NCBI GenBank assembly: GCA_900547385.1
Contig: URGQ01000004.1
Coordinates: 1 to 51,156, forward strand
Reading direction: 5' to 3'
Length of the DNA stretch: 51,156 nucleotides
Origin: an uncultured Oscillospiraceae bacterium
GTDB lineage: Bacteria > Bacillota > Clostridia > Oscillospirales > Ruminococcaceae
In this document: in pieces, positions 24,301 to 33,400 of the stretch
Numbering within the stretch: position 1 is the stretch's first letter
How the letters are laid out: each line of letters opens with the position of its first letter
Notes under the pieces: generated by a model
What the model was told of the DNA's origin: nothing
Databases searched by the model: none
The model's input: the letters and a program-made list of their open reading frames with translations, nothing else
Position numbers and translations under genes: made by a program

Positions 24301-25396
24301 CAAATTGTATCATATGGTGGCCGCCCTGCTGGTGGTGATGCTGCTGGTGCTGACCGCCTGCAGCAGCGATGCCCCACAGCCGCAAGCTCCTGATAAAACT
24401 ACTGTGACCGGCCCTAAGGAGATCGGTGAGATATACCTGTATGGGGAATACCACGCCAATGAACATCTGCTGCAAAAAGAGCTGGAACTGTGGCGGGACT
24501 GCTACGCCCGTGGGATGCGCTATCTCTTTGTTGAGGAGGCATACTATACTGCCCAGTACTTTAACTTGTGGATGCAGGCAGAAGACGATACCATTCTGTT
24601 GGAAGTTTTTAAAGACTGGGAAGGCTCTCTCTCCTATAATGAGCTGGTTCTGGATTTCTACCGCAGCATCAAAGCGGACTGTCCGGAGACGATTTTTGTC
24701 GGCACCGATATCGGGCATCAGTACGAGACGACCGGCACACGCTACGAGGCATACCTGCGGGCCGCGGGACAACTGACCAGCGAGGAATATAAGCGTGCGG
24801 ATACCTGTGTGATCCAGGGGCGGCACTTTTATGGCGAGCGGGATGAGGAAAAGCAGGATACCTACCGCGAAAATGCCATGGTGCAGAACTTTATTGCTGC
24901 GGTGGAACGCCTGCCAGCCGGGACCGATATTATGGGAATTTACGGTGCCGCACATACCGATCCGGCCGCCCTTTCCTGGGGTGGTACGGTGGATAGTATG
25001 GCAAAACAGCTGGCCGCCTACTATGGTGATAAGCTGCACTGCACCGATCTTTCCAAGCTCCCTGCGCCCGCGGTCACTGAGATGGACATTATTGTAGCGG
25101 GCCAGCACTATACTGCAACCTGGCTGGGCGGGGAGGATGCCAGCGTGTGGTCGCAGCAGTACCAAAGCCGCACCTTTTGGCGGTTGGAGAATGCCTATGC
25201 GGACTTTGCCGATGCCATGCTGACCGATGATGTCCTGCCCTACAATAATTACCCCATCGAGGTAGAGGTCGGTCAGGTCTTTGCCGTTGAAATGGTTCGC
25301 AGCGATACCGGCGCCAGCGAGTGGTTCTATTACCGCTCCGATGGCACCACTTGGAACGGCCTCCCCACCACTGTGGGATTTGACCCGGAAGCGTAA
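24290..25396 (+). CDS. Lipoprotein resembling the Tiki/TraB/ChaN (GExH) superfamily
   Basis: 368 residues: a lipoprotein signal with lipobox LTAC at about 17-20, a short linker, then a domain with YLYGEYHANEH (GExH-type motif near 50), YLFVEEAYY, GTDIGHQYE and MGIYGAAHTD. These resemble the metal-binding Glu/His pairs of the EreA/TraB/Tiki/ChaN superfamily. The C-terminal 120 residues carry no recognised domain. Assignment is by motif pattern only. The start overlaps the GIY-YIG gene and AAGGAG precedes it. A terminator follows. Confidence 0.6.
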   Translation: MKYNKLYHMVAALLVVMLLVLTACSSDAPQPQAPDKTTVTGPKEIGEIYLYGEYHANEHLLQKELELWRDCYARGMRYLFVEEAYYTAQYFNLWMQAEDDTILLEVFKDWEGSLSYNELVLDFYRSIKADCPETIFVGTDIGHQYETTGTRYEAYLRAAGQLTSEEYKRADTCVIQGRHFYGERDEEKQDTYRENAMVQNFIAAVERLPAGTDIMGIYGAAHTDPAALSWGGTVDSMAKQLAAYYGDKLHCTDLSKLPAPAVTEMDIIVAGQHYTATWLGGEDASVWSQQYQSRTFWRLENAYADFADAMLTDDVLPYNNYPIEVEVGQVFAVEMVRSDTGASEWFYYRSDGTTWNGLPTTVGFDPEA

Positions 25397-25402
25397 ATAC
25401 GA

Positions 25403-25440
25403 AAGGCCCCTGCCCGGCTTTGCAGTACGACAGGGGCCTT
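25403..25440. terminator. Bidirectional terminator after the lipoprotein gene
   Basis: AAGGCCCCTG pairs with CAGGGGCCTT. It lies between convergent genes. Confidence 0.85.
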
Positions 25441-25443
25441 GCT

Positions 25444-25641
25444 TTATTCATCCTCTATTTTGGACAGCCGGTGGCGCACCGCTTTGGTGACCGCAAAAAG
25501 GTGAAAATACAGCGCCCGGTAGTCCGGTGTGCCGCTTTGCATGCAGGCTTCCTCGCAGTGCTGCTGTTCCTGCTCTATCAGCCGCATGGCCTGCGATACT
25601 GCGTCATACAGGCCGTAGCTCAACTTTTCATAGTCCAGCAT
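25444..25641 (-). CDS. Small hypothetical protein divergent from an XRE repressor
   Basis: A 65-residue, mostly helical protein (EKLSYGLYDAVSQAMRLIEQEQQ, then HLFAVTKAVRHRLSKIEDE) with two internal Cys. I do not recognise it. GGAG lies 8 bases before the ATG. It is divergent from the XRE-type regulator, with two palindromic operators between them, so it is the likely target of that regulator. Confidence 0.65.
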   Translation of the reverse strand: MLDYEKLSYGLYDAVSQAMRLIEQEQQHCEEACMQSGTPDYRALYFHLFAVTKAVRHRLSKIEDE

Positions 25642-25680
25642 TTTTCTTTCTCCTGCATAAAAATTGTTGACTCATCTATT

Positions 25681-25699
25681 ATATGACAAAATGTCATAT
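25681..25699. promoter_or_regulatory. Operator 1 of the XRE regulator
   Basis: ATATGACAAAATGTCATAT is a near-perfect palindrome (arms ATATGACA/TGTCATAT, with a 3-base centre). It lies between the divergent genes, about 40 bases upstream of the 25641 start. Confidence 0.8.
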
Positions 25700-25712
25700 T
25701 AGCCGATTGATA

Positions 25713-25729
25713 ATATGACAAAATGTCAT
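25713..25729. promoter_or_regulatory. Operator 2 of the XRE regulator
   Basis: A second copy, ATATGACAAAATGTCAT, exactly 32 bases from the first, so both lie on the same face of the helix. It ends 11 bases before the regulator's start codon. Confidence 0.8.
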
Positions 25730-25740
25730 TGGGTGATATG

Positions 25741-25953
25741 ATGCAAAACAATTTGCGAAAGCTAAGAAAAGAAAAAGGTTTATCCCAAATCGCCGTGCAG
25801 ATGCAGACCGGCATCGAGCAGGCGCTCATTTCCAAATACGAAAACGGCGAGCGGGTGCCGCCCACCGAAACGCTGATGCAGTTGGCCGATTTTTACGGTG
25901 TCAGTATGGATTACATTATGGGCCGCACCGACCGCAAGGAAATTAACCGCTGA
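25741..25953 (+). CDS. XRE-family transcriptional regulator
   Basis: 70 residues forming one HTH_3 domain (NLRKLRKEKGLSQIAVQMQTG, ISKYENGERVPPTETLMQLADFYGVSMDYIMGRTD). It ends right after the domain, as in small phage-type repressors. I prefer ATG 25741, 5 bases after GGGTG. The upstream ATG at 25723 lies inside the second palindrome. The twin operators indicate autorepression and control of the divergent small gene. A hairpin (CTCCC…GGGAG type) follows at about 25956. Confidence 0.85.
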   Translation: MQNNLRKLRKEKGLSQIAVQMQTGIEQALISKYENGERVPPTETLMQLADFYGVSMDYIMGRTDRKEINR

Positions 25954-26019
25954 TCTCCCATTTGGGGAGACCGGCGGTACTTTTTATCGGAAAAACGAAA
26001 ATTTGTTCGAATTATATGG

Positions 26020-26048
26020 TTCCAAAATGCCGCAAAGTGTGCTAAAAT
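26020..26048 (+). promoter_or_regulatory. Promoter of rarA
   Basis: TTCCAA (26020-26025), 17 bases, TAAAAT (26043-26048). It would put the four-way-junction element at 26076 inside the 5' leader. Confidence 0.55.
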
Positions 26049-26075
26049 AGGAGCAGAAGGAAGGTTTTCAGCACG

Positions 26076-26158
26076 GGGGCGCCGCAGGCAAGCCGCGAAG
26101 CGGCTTCGGCGGCCGAAGGCCGCCAGCTCCGGCGCAGCCGGAGCGCCTGCGGCGCCCC
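26076..26158 (+). other. GC-rich four-way-junction element in the rarA leader
   Basis: The stretch folds almost completely. The outer stem GGGGCGCCGCAGGC (26076-26089) pairs perfectly with GCCTGCGGCGCCCC (26145-26158). Inside are three perfect hairpins: AAGCCGC-GAA-GCGGCTT (26090-26106), GGCGGCC-GAA-GGCCGCC (26108-26124) and GCTCCGGC-GCA-GCCGGAGC (26126-26144). Only two bases (26107, 26125) are unpaired outside the triloops. As RNA it is a cloverleaf, as DNA a potential cruciform. A related layout occurs at 46041-46119. It may be a mobile palindromic repeat or a leader RNA. Confidence 0.85.
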
Positions 26159-26199
26159 ACCCGGATTCTGCACAGTCCCATCCCAAGGAGGTACCTCCC

Positions 26200-27465
26200 A
26201 TGGCAGCACCCCTCGCGGATCGCATCCGCCCCCAGTCCCTCGATGAAATGGTCGGTCAGCAGCATTTGCTGGGGCCGAATGGCCTGCTGCGCCGCATTGC
26301 CCAAAGCGGTACTCTACCCAATCTCATCTTTTACGGCCCCTCCGGGGTGGGAAAAACCACCGCGGCCCGCATCATTGCGGCGGGCGCGGGCAAAAAGCTC
26401 TATCGTCTTAATGGCACTACGGCCTCCACCGGGGATATCAAAGCCCTCATTGCGGATTTAGGCGGCTTTGATGCCATGGGCGGTGTGGTGCTGTACCTGG
26501 ATGAGATCCAGTATCTCAATAAAAAGCAGCAGCAGACGCTGCTGGAGTACATTGAGGATGGCTCCATTACCCTCATTGCCTCCACCACCGAAAATCCTTA
26601 TTTCTATGTCTACAATGCCATTCTCAGCCGCTGCACCGTTTTTGAGTTCAAGCCGGTGGATGCCGCCGAGGTGGAACGCTACCTAGAAAGTGCGATGGAA
26701 AAGCTGCGGCAGCAGTCCCCGGGATTACAGGTGGAGGAGGGGGCGCTGGCCCATATTGCCGCCTGCTGCGGCGGGGATGTGAGAAAGGCCGCCAATGCGC
26801 TGGAGATCTGTGCCCTGGGCGCGATGGCCACTACCGGCCGGCCGGTCATTACGCTGGAGGACGCGAAACAGGCCGCTCAGCGCAGTGCCATGCGGTATGA
26901 CCGGGAGGGCGATCAGCACTACGATCTTCTCTCCGCCCTGCAAAAATCCATCCGCGGCTCCGATCCCGATGCCGCGGTGCATTACTTGGGTCGCCTGCTG
27001 GAGGCCGGGGATCTGCTTTCTCCTTGCCGCCGTCTGCTGGTCATTGCAGCGGAGGACATCGGCCTGGCCTATCCACAGGCCATTGTCATAGTAAAAGCCT
27101 GTGTGGATGCCGCTGTGCAGCTGGGCCTGCCGGAGGCCCGCATCCCACTGGCGGAGGCCGCTGTGCTGCTGGCCACAGCCCCCAAGTCCAACGCTTCCTA
27201 TATGGCCATCAATGCCGCTATGGCAGATATTCAAAAGGGCAGGGGACAAGGCTTCCCGCGCTGCCTGCAAAATGTCCACTATGATAGTGCCGAGGTGGAG
27301 CAAAAGGGCCAGAACTATCTCTACCCGCACGATTTCCCCAATCACTGGGTGGCGCAGCAGTACCTGCCGGATGACCTGATTGGTACCCGGTATTATCACT
27401 ATGGCGATAACAAGACCGAGCAGGCAGCCCGCACCTATTGGGAAACCCGCAAAAAGGAGAAGTAA
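26200..27465 (+). CDS. rarA: Replication-associated recombination protein A (RarA/MgsA AAA+ ATPase)
   Basis: A 421-residue clamp-loader-like AAA+ ATPase acting at stalled replication forks. It shows PLADRIRPQSLDEMVGQQHLL at the N-terminus, a Walker A GPSGVGKTT at 46-54, a Walker B LYLDEIQ near 103 and sensor 1 STTENP. The C-terminal RarA tetramerisation region has IRGSDPDAAVHYLGRLLEAGD, RRLLVIAAEDIGLAYP and PNHWVAQQYLPDDL. The length is normal. Its ribosome-binding site lies in a palindrome, GGAGGTACCTCC, directly before the ATG. The leader contains the four-way-junction element. The SdpI-like gene follows closely. Confidence 0.95.
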   Translation: MAAPLADRIRPQSLDEMVGQQHLLGPNGLLRRIAQSGTLPNLIFYGPSGVGKTTAARIIAAGAGKKLYRLNGTTASTGDIKALIADLGGFDAMGGVVLYLDEIQYLNKKQQQTLLEYIEDGSITLIASTTENPYFYVYNAILSRCTVFEFKPVDAAEVERYLESAMEKLRQQSPGLQVEEGALAHIAACCGGDVRKAANALEICALGAMATTGRPVITLEDAKQAAQRSAMRYDREGDQHYDLLSALQKSIRGSDPDAAVHYLGRLLEAGDLLSPCRRLLVIAAEDIGLAYPQAIVIVKACVDAAVQLGLPEARIPLAEAAVLLATAPKSNASYMAINAAMADIQKGRGQGFPRCLQNVHYDSAEVEQKGQNYLYPHDFPNHWVAQQYLPDDLIGTRYYHYGDNKTEQAARTYWETRKKEK

Positions 27466-27467
27466 GC

Positions 27468-27845
27468 ATGGGCTTTTGGATCTTTATGTTCTGCTGCACT
27501 CTGCTGATCCCCATTATCATGATTATAGCCGGCAATTCCATGCGTCTTGGTAAATTCAAAACCATTAATTCTATCGTTGGCTACCGCACCCGCCGATCCA
27601 TGAAGAACCAGCAAACTTGGGACTACGCCCACCGGGAGTGTGGTCTGTTGTGGCGACGCTGGGGCAGTACCATGCTGGTGCTTACCGTCATAGCCATGCT
27701 GCTGTTTATGGGGGAGGACACCGACCACATTGGGGTGGTGGGCAGCGTTATTACCGTGTTGCAGATGATCCCCCTGTTTCTTTCCATTGCCATCGTGGAA
27801 AAGAAGCTCCGGGAAAAATTTGATGAGAACGGCCTTCCGCGGTGA
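27468..27845 (+). CDS. SdpI-family membrane protein
   Basis: 125 residues with about three to four transmembrane spans and the SdpI-family signature GYRTRRSMKNQQTWDYAH after the first span. SdpI protects B. subtilis from the SdpC toxin, but most family members have unknown roles. The ATG at 27468 is two bases after the rarA stop, with AAAAAGGAGA in front, so the two are co-translated. A terminator follows. Confidence 0.88.
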   Translation: MGFWIFMFCCTLLIPIIMIIAGNSMRLGKFKTINSIVGYRTRRSMKNQQTWDYAHRECGLLWRRWGSTMLVLTVIAMLLFMGEDTDHIGVVGSVITVLQMIPLFLSIAIVEKKLREKFDENGLPR

Positions 27846-27870
27846 TAGCTGTCGCAAGCTCTACCCAAAC

Positions 27871-27896
27871 AAAAAAGCCCCCATAGGGGGCTTTTT
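27871..27896 (+). terminator. Terminator of rarA-sdpI-like
   Basis: AAAAAAGCCCCC, ATA, GGGGGCTTTTT. Confidence 0.9.
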
Positions 27897-28012
27897 ATGA
27901 TGCAAATGGAAGTGCCCACCAATAAGAGGAGGAACCTCAGCGGCTGGTTCCGGCGGCGCTGCCACTGCATTACCATAAGCATAGCATAAAGTGCAGTATA
28001 TAAAGCGTAAAT

Positions 28013-28032
28013 TACACTAATAAATCAGTGTA
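28013..28032. promoter_or_regulatory. Candidate operator of the ribbon-helix-helix protein
   Basis: TACACT (28013-28018), 8 bases, AGTGTA (28027-28032): an inverted repeat just upstream of the RHH gene, overlapping a TATAAT at 28031-28036. Confidence 0.5.
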
Positions 28033-28077
28033 TAATGTAGCCACTTTGCCCCCTAAAATAGGGGTGAGGTGATAAAT

Positions 28078-28251
28078 ATGCTGAGAATAGAACGAGATGA
28101 ATATGTGAACCGTACTTTCCGTATCAACAAAAAACTGGTGGATCGGATGGAAAAGGTGTGCGATGCCAAAAATATCTCACTGAATAAGCTAATGGTGATC
28201 TGTGTGGAATATGCACTGGATAACCTGGAAGAGGATGACCAGCAGGAATAA
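28078..28251 (+). CDS. Ribbon-helix-helix (CopG/Arc-like) small protein
   Basis: 57 residues with an RHH pattern: a beta strand (YVNRTFRINKKLV), then helices (DRMEKVCDAKN, SLNKLMVICVEYALDNL) and an acidic tail. I chose ATG 28078, after GAGGTG 6 bases upstream, over an in-frame GTG at 28069. Such proteins bind DNA as dimers. The inverted repeat at 28013 fits autoregulation. No toxin partner is visible. A terminator follows. Confidence 0.75.
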   Translation: MLRIERDEYVNRTFRINKKLVDRMEKVCDAKNISLNKLMVICVEYALDNLEEDDQQE

Positions 28252-28260
28252 TGGGCAAGA

Positions 28261-28287
28261 ATAAAGAGCCCCTCGGGGGCTCTTTAT
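28261..28287. terminator. Bidirectional terminator
   Basis: ATAAAGAGCCCC, a short centre, GGGGCTCTTTAT, between convergent genes. Confidence 0.9.
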
Positions 28288-28308
28288 TTTATTGGAAATA
28301 GAGCCTTA

Positions 28309-28878
28309 TCAGCTTACCCGGGCAAAACGATCCTGATAGACACCCAGCTTTTCGCAGATGGCCCGCGCCTCCTCCGCATTGCTTGCCGGCGCTGCTATGG
28401 TGTATTCCTTGTCGTCATCAAAAAGCCCGGTCACCAGGATGTAGCAGCTCCGATCCTGATCGGTAAACAGCCACCCATAGCCCTCCCCGTGGCCTTCGGT
28501 ATAAAAGTGGTTATAGAAGAATCCACCCAACAGGCCGTACTCCCTGCCTTCTCCGCTCAGGGTAAAGTCCAGCTCATCCATGCCGTCCCACAGGGTATAG
28601 TCCAACGCGGCGGTGCCCACCACGCCCTGGAAGGTCATGGCGGCTTTACCCATACGCTGTTGGCCCCAGGTGCCGCGCAGTGTCAGTGTGGTAGAATGGA
28701 TCTCCGCGCTTTCTTGTTCCACCATCATGGCGGGCAGTGTTTCATCCACGGCCTTCTTTACAGGGACAAACATGATGGCCGAAACACCCAACAGAATGGC
28801 GCAGATCACCGCGACCAGGATCCAGGTCCGCTTTTCCAGCCCGCCGTTTTGATGGTCGGTCAGCCGCTCACCGCTCAT
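28309..28878 (-). CDS. Single-span membrane-anchored protein of unknown function
   Basis: The 189-residue protein has a short cytoplasmic start, one transmembrane helix (about 17-38, WILVAVICAILLGVSAIMF) and an extracytoplasmic domain of about 150 residues rich in Gly and aromatic residues (GRGYGLL-like, FFYNHFYTEGHGEGYGW). I do not recognise it. Its ATG overlaps the deoD stop (ATGA), so it is translationally coupled to deoD. Confidence 0.75.
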   Translation of the reverse strand: MSGERLTDHQNGGLEKRTWILVAVICAILLGVSAIMFVPVKKAVDETLPAMMVEQESAEIHSTTLTLRGTWGQQRMGKAAMTFQGVVGTAALDYTLWDGMDELDFTLSGEGREYGLLGGFFYNHFYTEGHGEGYGWLFTDQDRSCYILVTGLFDDDKEYTIAAPASNAEEARAICEKLGVYQDRFARVS

Positions 28879-29585
28879 AGGCTAGTCACCGTATCCAGTG
28901 CCAGCTCCATCATATTGGTGAATTTGGTCTGCCGGTCCTCGGGGCTCAGTTCTTCGTTCTTACCGATGACATCACTGATGGACAGAATGCCCAGTGCACG
29001 CTTGCCGGCGTAGGCAGCGTTGGCATACAGGGCAGGCATCTCCATCTCCACACACAGTACCCCCATGGGGCGCCACAGGTCGGTGCGCTCCGGGTGGGCG
29101 GAATAGAAGCAATCGCTGGAGAGAACATTGCCGACCATATGCTTCAGGCTCCGTTCCTCGGCCAGTTTGGCCGCGGTGGAAAGCAGCTTCCAATCCGCGA
29201 TGGGGGCATAGGTGCCGGGCAGCTGGAACTGCGCCATGTAATTGCTGTCGGTGCAGGCGCCTTCGGCTATGACAATATCGCCGAGATGCAGGTCGGGGTG
29301 CAGCGCGCCGGCGCTGCCAAAGCGGATAATGTTCTCTACATCGTAGAAATGGAACAGCTCATAGCTGTAAATGCCGATGGAGGGGATACCCATGCCGTGG
29401 CCCATAATGGAAACAGGCACGCCATGGTAGGTGCCGGTGTAGCCCAGCATCCCGCGCACAGTATTAAAGCATACAGGGCTTTCCAGGTAGTTTTCGGCGG
29501 TAAATTGGGCGCGCAGCGGGTCGCCGGCCATCAGTACATTGGGGGCTATCTGGCCCTTTTGGGCAGCATTATGGGGTGTAGACAT
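28875..29585 (-). CDS. deoD: Purine-nucleoside phosphorylase (DeoD type)
   Basis: The 236-residue enzyme of the hexameric DeoD group cleaves purine (deoxy)nucleosides with phosphate to the base and ribose-1-phosphate. Motifs are MAGDPLRAQFTAENYL (phosphate Arg), GHGMGIPSIGIYSYEL, RFGSAGAL, VEMEMPALY and the C-terminal ISDVIGKNEE with the base-contacting Asp. I chose ATG 29585, 9 bases after GGAG, over a TTG two codons upstream. It is divergent from udk, so nucleoside salvage genes flank one intergenic region. Confidence 0.96.
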   Translation of the reverse strand: MSTPHNAAQKGQIAPNVLMAGDPLRAQFTAENYLESPVCFNTVRGMLGYTGTYHGVPVSIMGHGMGIPSIGIYSYELFHFYDVENIIRFGSAGALHPDLHLGDIVIAEGACTDSNYMAQFQLPGTYAPIADWKLLSTAAKLAEERSLKHMVGNVLSSDCFYSAHPERTDLWRPMGVLCVEMEMPALYANAAYAGKRALGILSISDVIGKNEELSPEDRQTKFTNMMELALDTVTSL

Positions 29586-29696
29586 AAACAATTTCTCCTT
29601 TGCGTTTTAGTTTTTTCTCTATTCGCATTGTATCATATCCGCCCCCGGCAGTCGAGAGTTTTTTGCCGTTTCGCACAAAAAGTCCGGCCCCAGCCG

Positions 29697-29725
29697 TTGC
29701 GAAGCCTGTCGGAATATGATAGAAT
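29697..29725 (+). promoter_or_regulatory. Promoter of udk
   Basis: TTGCGA (29697-29702), 17 bases, TAGAAT (29720-29725), 28 bases before the ATG. Confidence 0.6.
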
Positions 29726-29753
29726 AAGAAAAAACCGGGGGAGAGAATATTTT

Positions 29754-30362
29754 ATGAATACTATGGTGATCGGAATAGCGGGCGGTACCGGCAGCGGAAA
29801 AACCACCGTGACCGAAAAGCTGCAGGAATACTTTGGCGCAGATGTAAGCGTGCTGCACCACGACAGCTACTATAAACGCCATGATGAGCTGCCCTTCGAA
29901 AAGCGCAAGCTGCTCAACTACGACCACCCCGATTCCTTCGATACCTCGCTGCTCATCGAGGACCTGCGCTCCCTCAAGGCGGGGCATACCGTCCATTGTC
30001 CGGTGTACGATTATTCCATCCACAACCGCACCGACCGTACCGAGGAGGTGCATCCCACCAAGGTCATCATCGTGGAGGGCATCCTCATCTTTGCCGATGA
30101 GGAGCTGGCCAGCGAAATGGATATCAAGATCTTTGTGGATACCGATGCCGATGAGCGCATCCTGCGGGATGTACGGGAGCGCGGCCGCACGCTGGAATCG
30201 GTGGTGGAGCAGTACCTCACCACGGTAAAGCCGATGCACGAGCAGTATGTGGAGCCCAGCAAGCGCCGGGCGGATATCATCATGCTGCAGGGTGGCCACA
30301 ATCTTGTCGCGCTGGATATGCTCATCGAGCGCATCCGCAGCCACATCGGCCAGGAGATATAA
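29754..30362 (+). CDS. udk: Uridine kinase
   Basis: A 202-residue P-loop kinase of the uridine/cytidine kinase family. Walker A GGTGSGKTT is at 10-18, followed by LHHDSYYK, NYDHPDSFDTSLL, YDYSIHNRT, VEGILIF (Walker B-like), a lid with RDVRERGRT, and a C-terminal PSKRRADIIM. It phosphorylates uridine and cytidine, feeding salvage. GGGGGAGAG precedes the ATG. A terminator follows. Confidence 0.96.
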   Translation: MNTMVIGIAGGTGSGKTTVTEKLQEYFGADVSVLHHDSYYKRHDELPFEKRKLLNYDHPDSFDTSLLIEDLRSLKAGHTVHCPVYDYSIHNRTDRTEEVHPTKVIIVEGILIFADEELASEMDIKIFVDTDADERILRDVRERGRTLESVVEQYLTTVKPMHEQYVEPSKRRADIIMLQGGHNLVALDMLIERIRSHIGQEI

Positions 30363-30379
30363 GCGCAAAGCGAAAAACA

Positions 30380-30408
30380 GGGCGTCCCATCAGCGGGACG
30401 CCCTTTCT
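30380..30408. terminator. Terminator between udk and the exporter operon
   Basis: GGGCGTCCC, a 6-nt loop, GGGACGCCC, then TTTC. Confidence 0.85.
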
Positions 30409-30417
30409 GCATGTTTT

Positions 30418-33400
30418 TCAGTCTACCGATTTCATTGACTCGACCATATTGATCTTCTTCAGCCGGTAGTGCATCACCCAGTTCACCAGGAAGGAGAACA
30501 GGAAGGTGATGAGCGCCGCCATCAAAAAGCTCGGCCAGTAGATGCTCCGCCCGAACATGATGGAATCCACCTCGGCTGTTGCCACCACAAAGCGGGTGAG
30601 CGCTGTGCCCAGCAGCAGGCCCAGTCCAGTGCCCAGTATGGTCAGGATGACGCTTTCCCGGTAGATGTAGGCGGAAACCTCACCATCGTAGAAGCCCAGA
30701 ACCTTCAAGGTGGCGATCTCCCTTGTCCGCTCGGTGATGTTGATATTGGAGAGATTGTACTGCACCACAAAGGCCAAAAGTCCCGCCGAAACAATGAGCA
30801 CCGCCACTACATAGCCCAGGTTATCGGTCACATTTTTGTATTGCTCCACCAGCTCCGCATCGCTGGAGATCATCTGCACCGTGCCGCCTGCCAGCAGCTT
30901 TTCGCTTGCCGCGGCCCAGTCGTCCCGGTCCGCCAGGTCCACTATCACGGTATTGTATTCCGGCGCCTTGCCAAAGACCTCCTCATAGTATTCCGCGGAG
31001 ATATAGACAAAGTGTGAGGCATAGTTCTCGCTCACTCCGGCAATGGCCAGCTCATAAGTCCGGTTATCGCCGTCCCGCAGCGTCAGGGTATCTCCGGCTT
31101 TCAGCCCCAGCATGGTGCCCAGCTTTTCGGTGATGATGGCCCCCTCCTTTTCGGGGGTCAGCACTCTGCGGCTCACCCGCTCCTGCAGGCTGATAAAGTC
31201 GGTCAGCCGGGTATAGTCCTGGCTCACGGTCAGGTTCACCTCGTAACTGTGCCTTTCATCCACTGCGGTGATAGCCGCCCGGTACTGCGGCATCCACTCT
31301 TTAATATCGGGGTCGCTTTCCAGCTGGTCAAACAGCGCCTGCTCCTCTGCCTCATCCTCGGCGGAATACCCCGCTAGCAGATCATAGCGAAATACCTTCT
31401 GAAACTGGTTCTGCACGATGTCGTTGATGGCGTCCTTGAGGCCGTAGCCGGTCAGCACCAGGGCAGCGCAGCCCGCGATACCCACTATGGTCATCAGCAC
31501 CCGCTTTTTATACCGGAACAGATTGCGTACCGTGACCTTATGGCTGAAGGAAAGCCGCCGCCAGATAAACGGCACCTTTTCCAGCAGCACCCGCTGCCCG
31601 GCCGGGGGCGCTTTGGGCCGCATGATGTTGGCCGGCATCTCACTGAGAACTCCGCGGCACACATTGCAGGTCACCAGGGTGACGCATCCCAGTGCTACCA
31701 CCACACAGATGGCCGCCACGCCCCAATGGAACGGGGCTTCCACCGGCGGTAGGTCGTACATGATGCAGTAGGCATCGTAAATGACGGTGGGGAACAGCTT
31801 GAAGCCCACGGCGAGCCCCAGCCCGCTGCCCAGTACCGTCGCGCTCAGCGAGTAGATAAGATATTTCTTTTGGATCTCCCGGTCGGTATAGCCCAGTGCC
31901 TTCAGCGTGCCGATCTCAGTGCGCTGCTCCTCCACCATACGGGCCATTGTGGTCAGGCACACCAGTGCCGCCACCGCCAGGAAGAATACTGGGAAAATGG
32001 TAGAAATGTTATCGATTCTTGCGGCGTCATCGCCAAATTCGCCCACACCCAGTGCCAGCTCCTTGCGGGTATACAGGTACCACTCCGCCGGTGAGAGCTT
32101 TTCCAGCATTTTTTCGGCATCGGCCAGCTGCTGCTTGCCGCGGTCCAGCTCCGCTTTTCCGTCCGCTATTTTCTGCCGGGCATCGGCACTCTTTTCCTCA
32201 AATTCCTTTTCGCCGTCCGCCAGCTTCACCCGCGCTTCGGCCAGCTCCTTTTCGCCGTCATTCAGCTGCTTTTCGGCTTTCTCCAGCTCGGATTTATAGG
32301 TATCCAGCTGCTTGCGGCTCTCCTCCAGCTCCTTTTTGCCGCTTTCGTACTGGGCGGTACCGGCGTTTATCTGCTTTTCCATCTCGGCAAAATAGCTGTT
32401 CACGGCGGTCTGGGTGGCCTTTACCGTTTCCGGGGTCACATTGCCGTCGGCATCGTACAGCTTATCCCCCAGGTTCAGCTTTTTTCCGTTTTGGTCGGTC
32501 AACTCGTTCAGCGTGGGGGCCAAGCTATCTGCCAGGATGGGCAGCAGCACCGACCCTTCCGAGAGATTCGCCATCCGCCCCATTATCGCATTGATCTGCG
32601 CCTTGCCGGCGGTCAGCTGCGCCTTGGCGGCATCTACGGCCACCATCTGCAGCTTGGCAGCCTCCAGCTGCTGCTTGCCCTCCTCGTATTTCTTTTCGTA
32701 TTCCGCATACTGCTTTTTCTGCTTTTCCAGCTCGGCCCGGCCGTCGGTCAGCTCCTTTTCTCCGTCCTCGATCTGCTTGCGGGCATCCGCCAATTCGTTG
32801 GCGGCATCGGTCAGCTGCTGCTCGGCATCAGCCAGCTGTTCTTCGGCATCGGCTATTTTGTCCCGTGCTTCCGGTATCTTTTCATTCAGATAGTCCGCCA
32901 TCTCCTGCATCCGCAGTTCCCCACGGGCTTCTCCCACCGGCTCCAGCGCATCTTTCAGTGCCGCGGCTAGGGTGTCATATTCCTCGGTGTAGCAGTTTAG
33001 GTCACCGGAGCCCTCCGCGGTCACATACAGTTCGGTATAGTATTTAGCGGTAAAGTTCTCCTCCAGTACATACAGGTAGGCATCCAGCGAACCATCCCCC
33101 ACCGTGGTGCTGCCGCGGCGGGTCATATCCAGGTACATCGGGGAATTGACGATCCCCACGATGGTATATTCGGTGTGCTCCAGCTCATTTTCCAGGTCAT
33201 CTGTTGGGTCGGCGCTGCCCAAAGAAAGCGTCTGTCCCAATTCAAAGTGGTACTTATACTGTATCTTCTCATCAATGACACATTCATCCGCCGCCTGTGG
33301 TAGCTGCCCTTCCAGTACCCGCAGCCGGTTCATGGTTTCGGGACTATCCGGGTTCTGGGGCAGGGAAAACACCCTTGTTAGGAAGTTATCGTGGCACAGG

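Noticed and set aside
29094..29753. Upstream extension of the udk reading frame
   Set aside because: The frame stays open by chance through the antisense of deoD. The conserved start and ribosome-binding site place the gene start at 29754.
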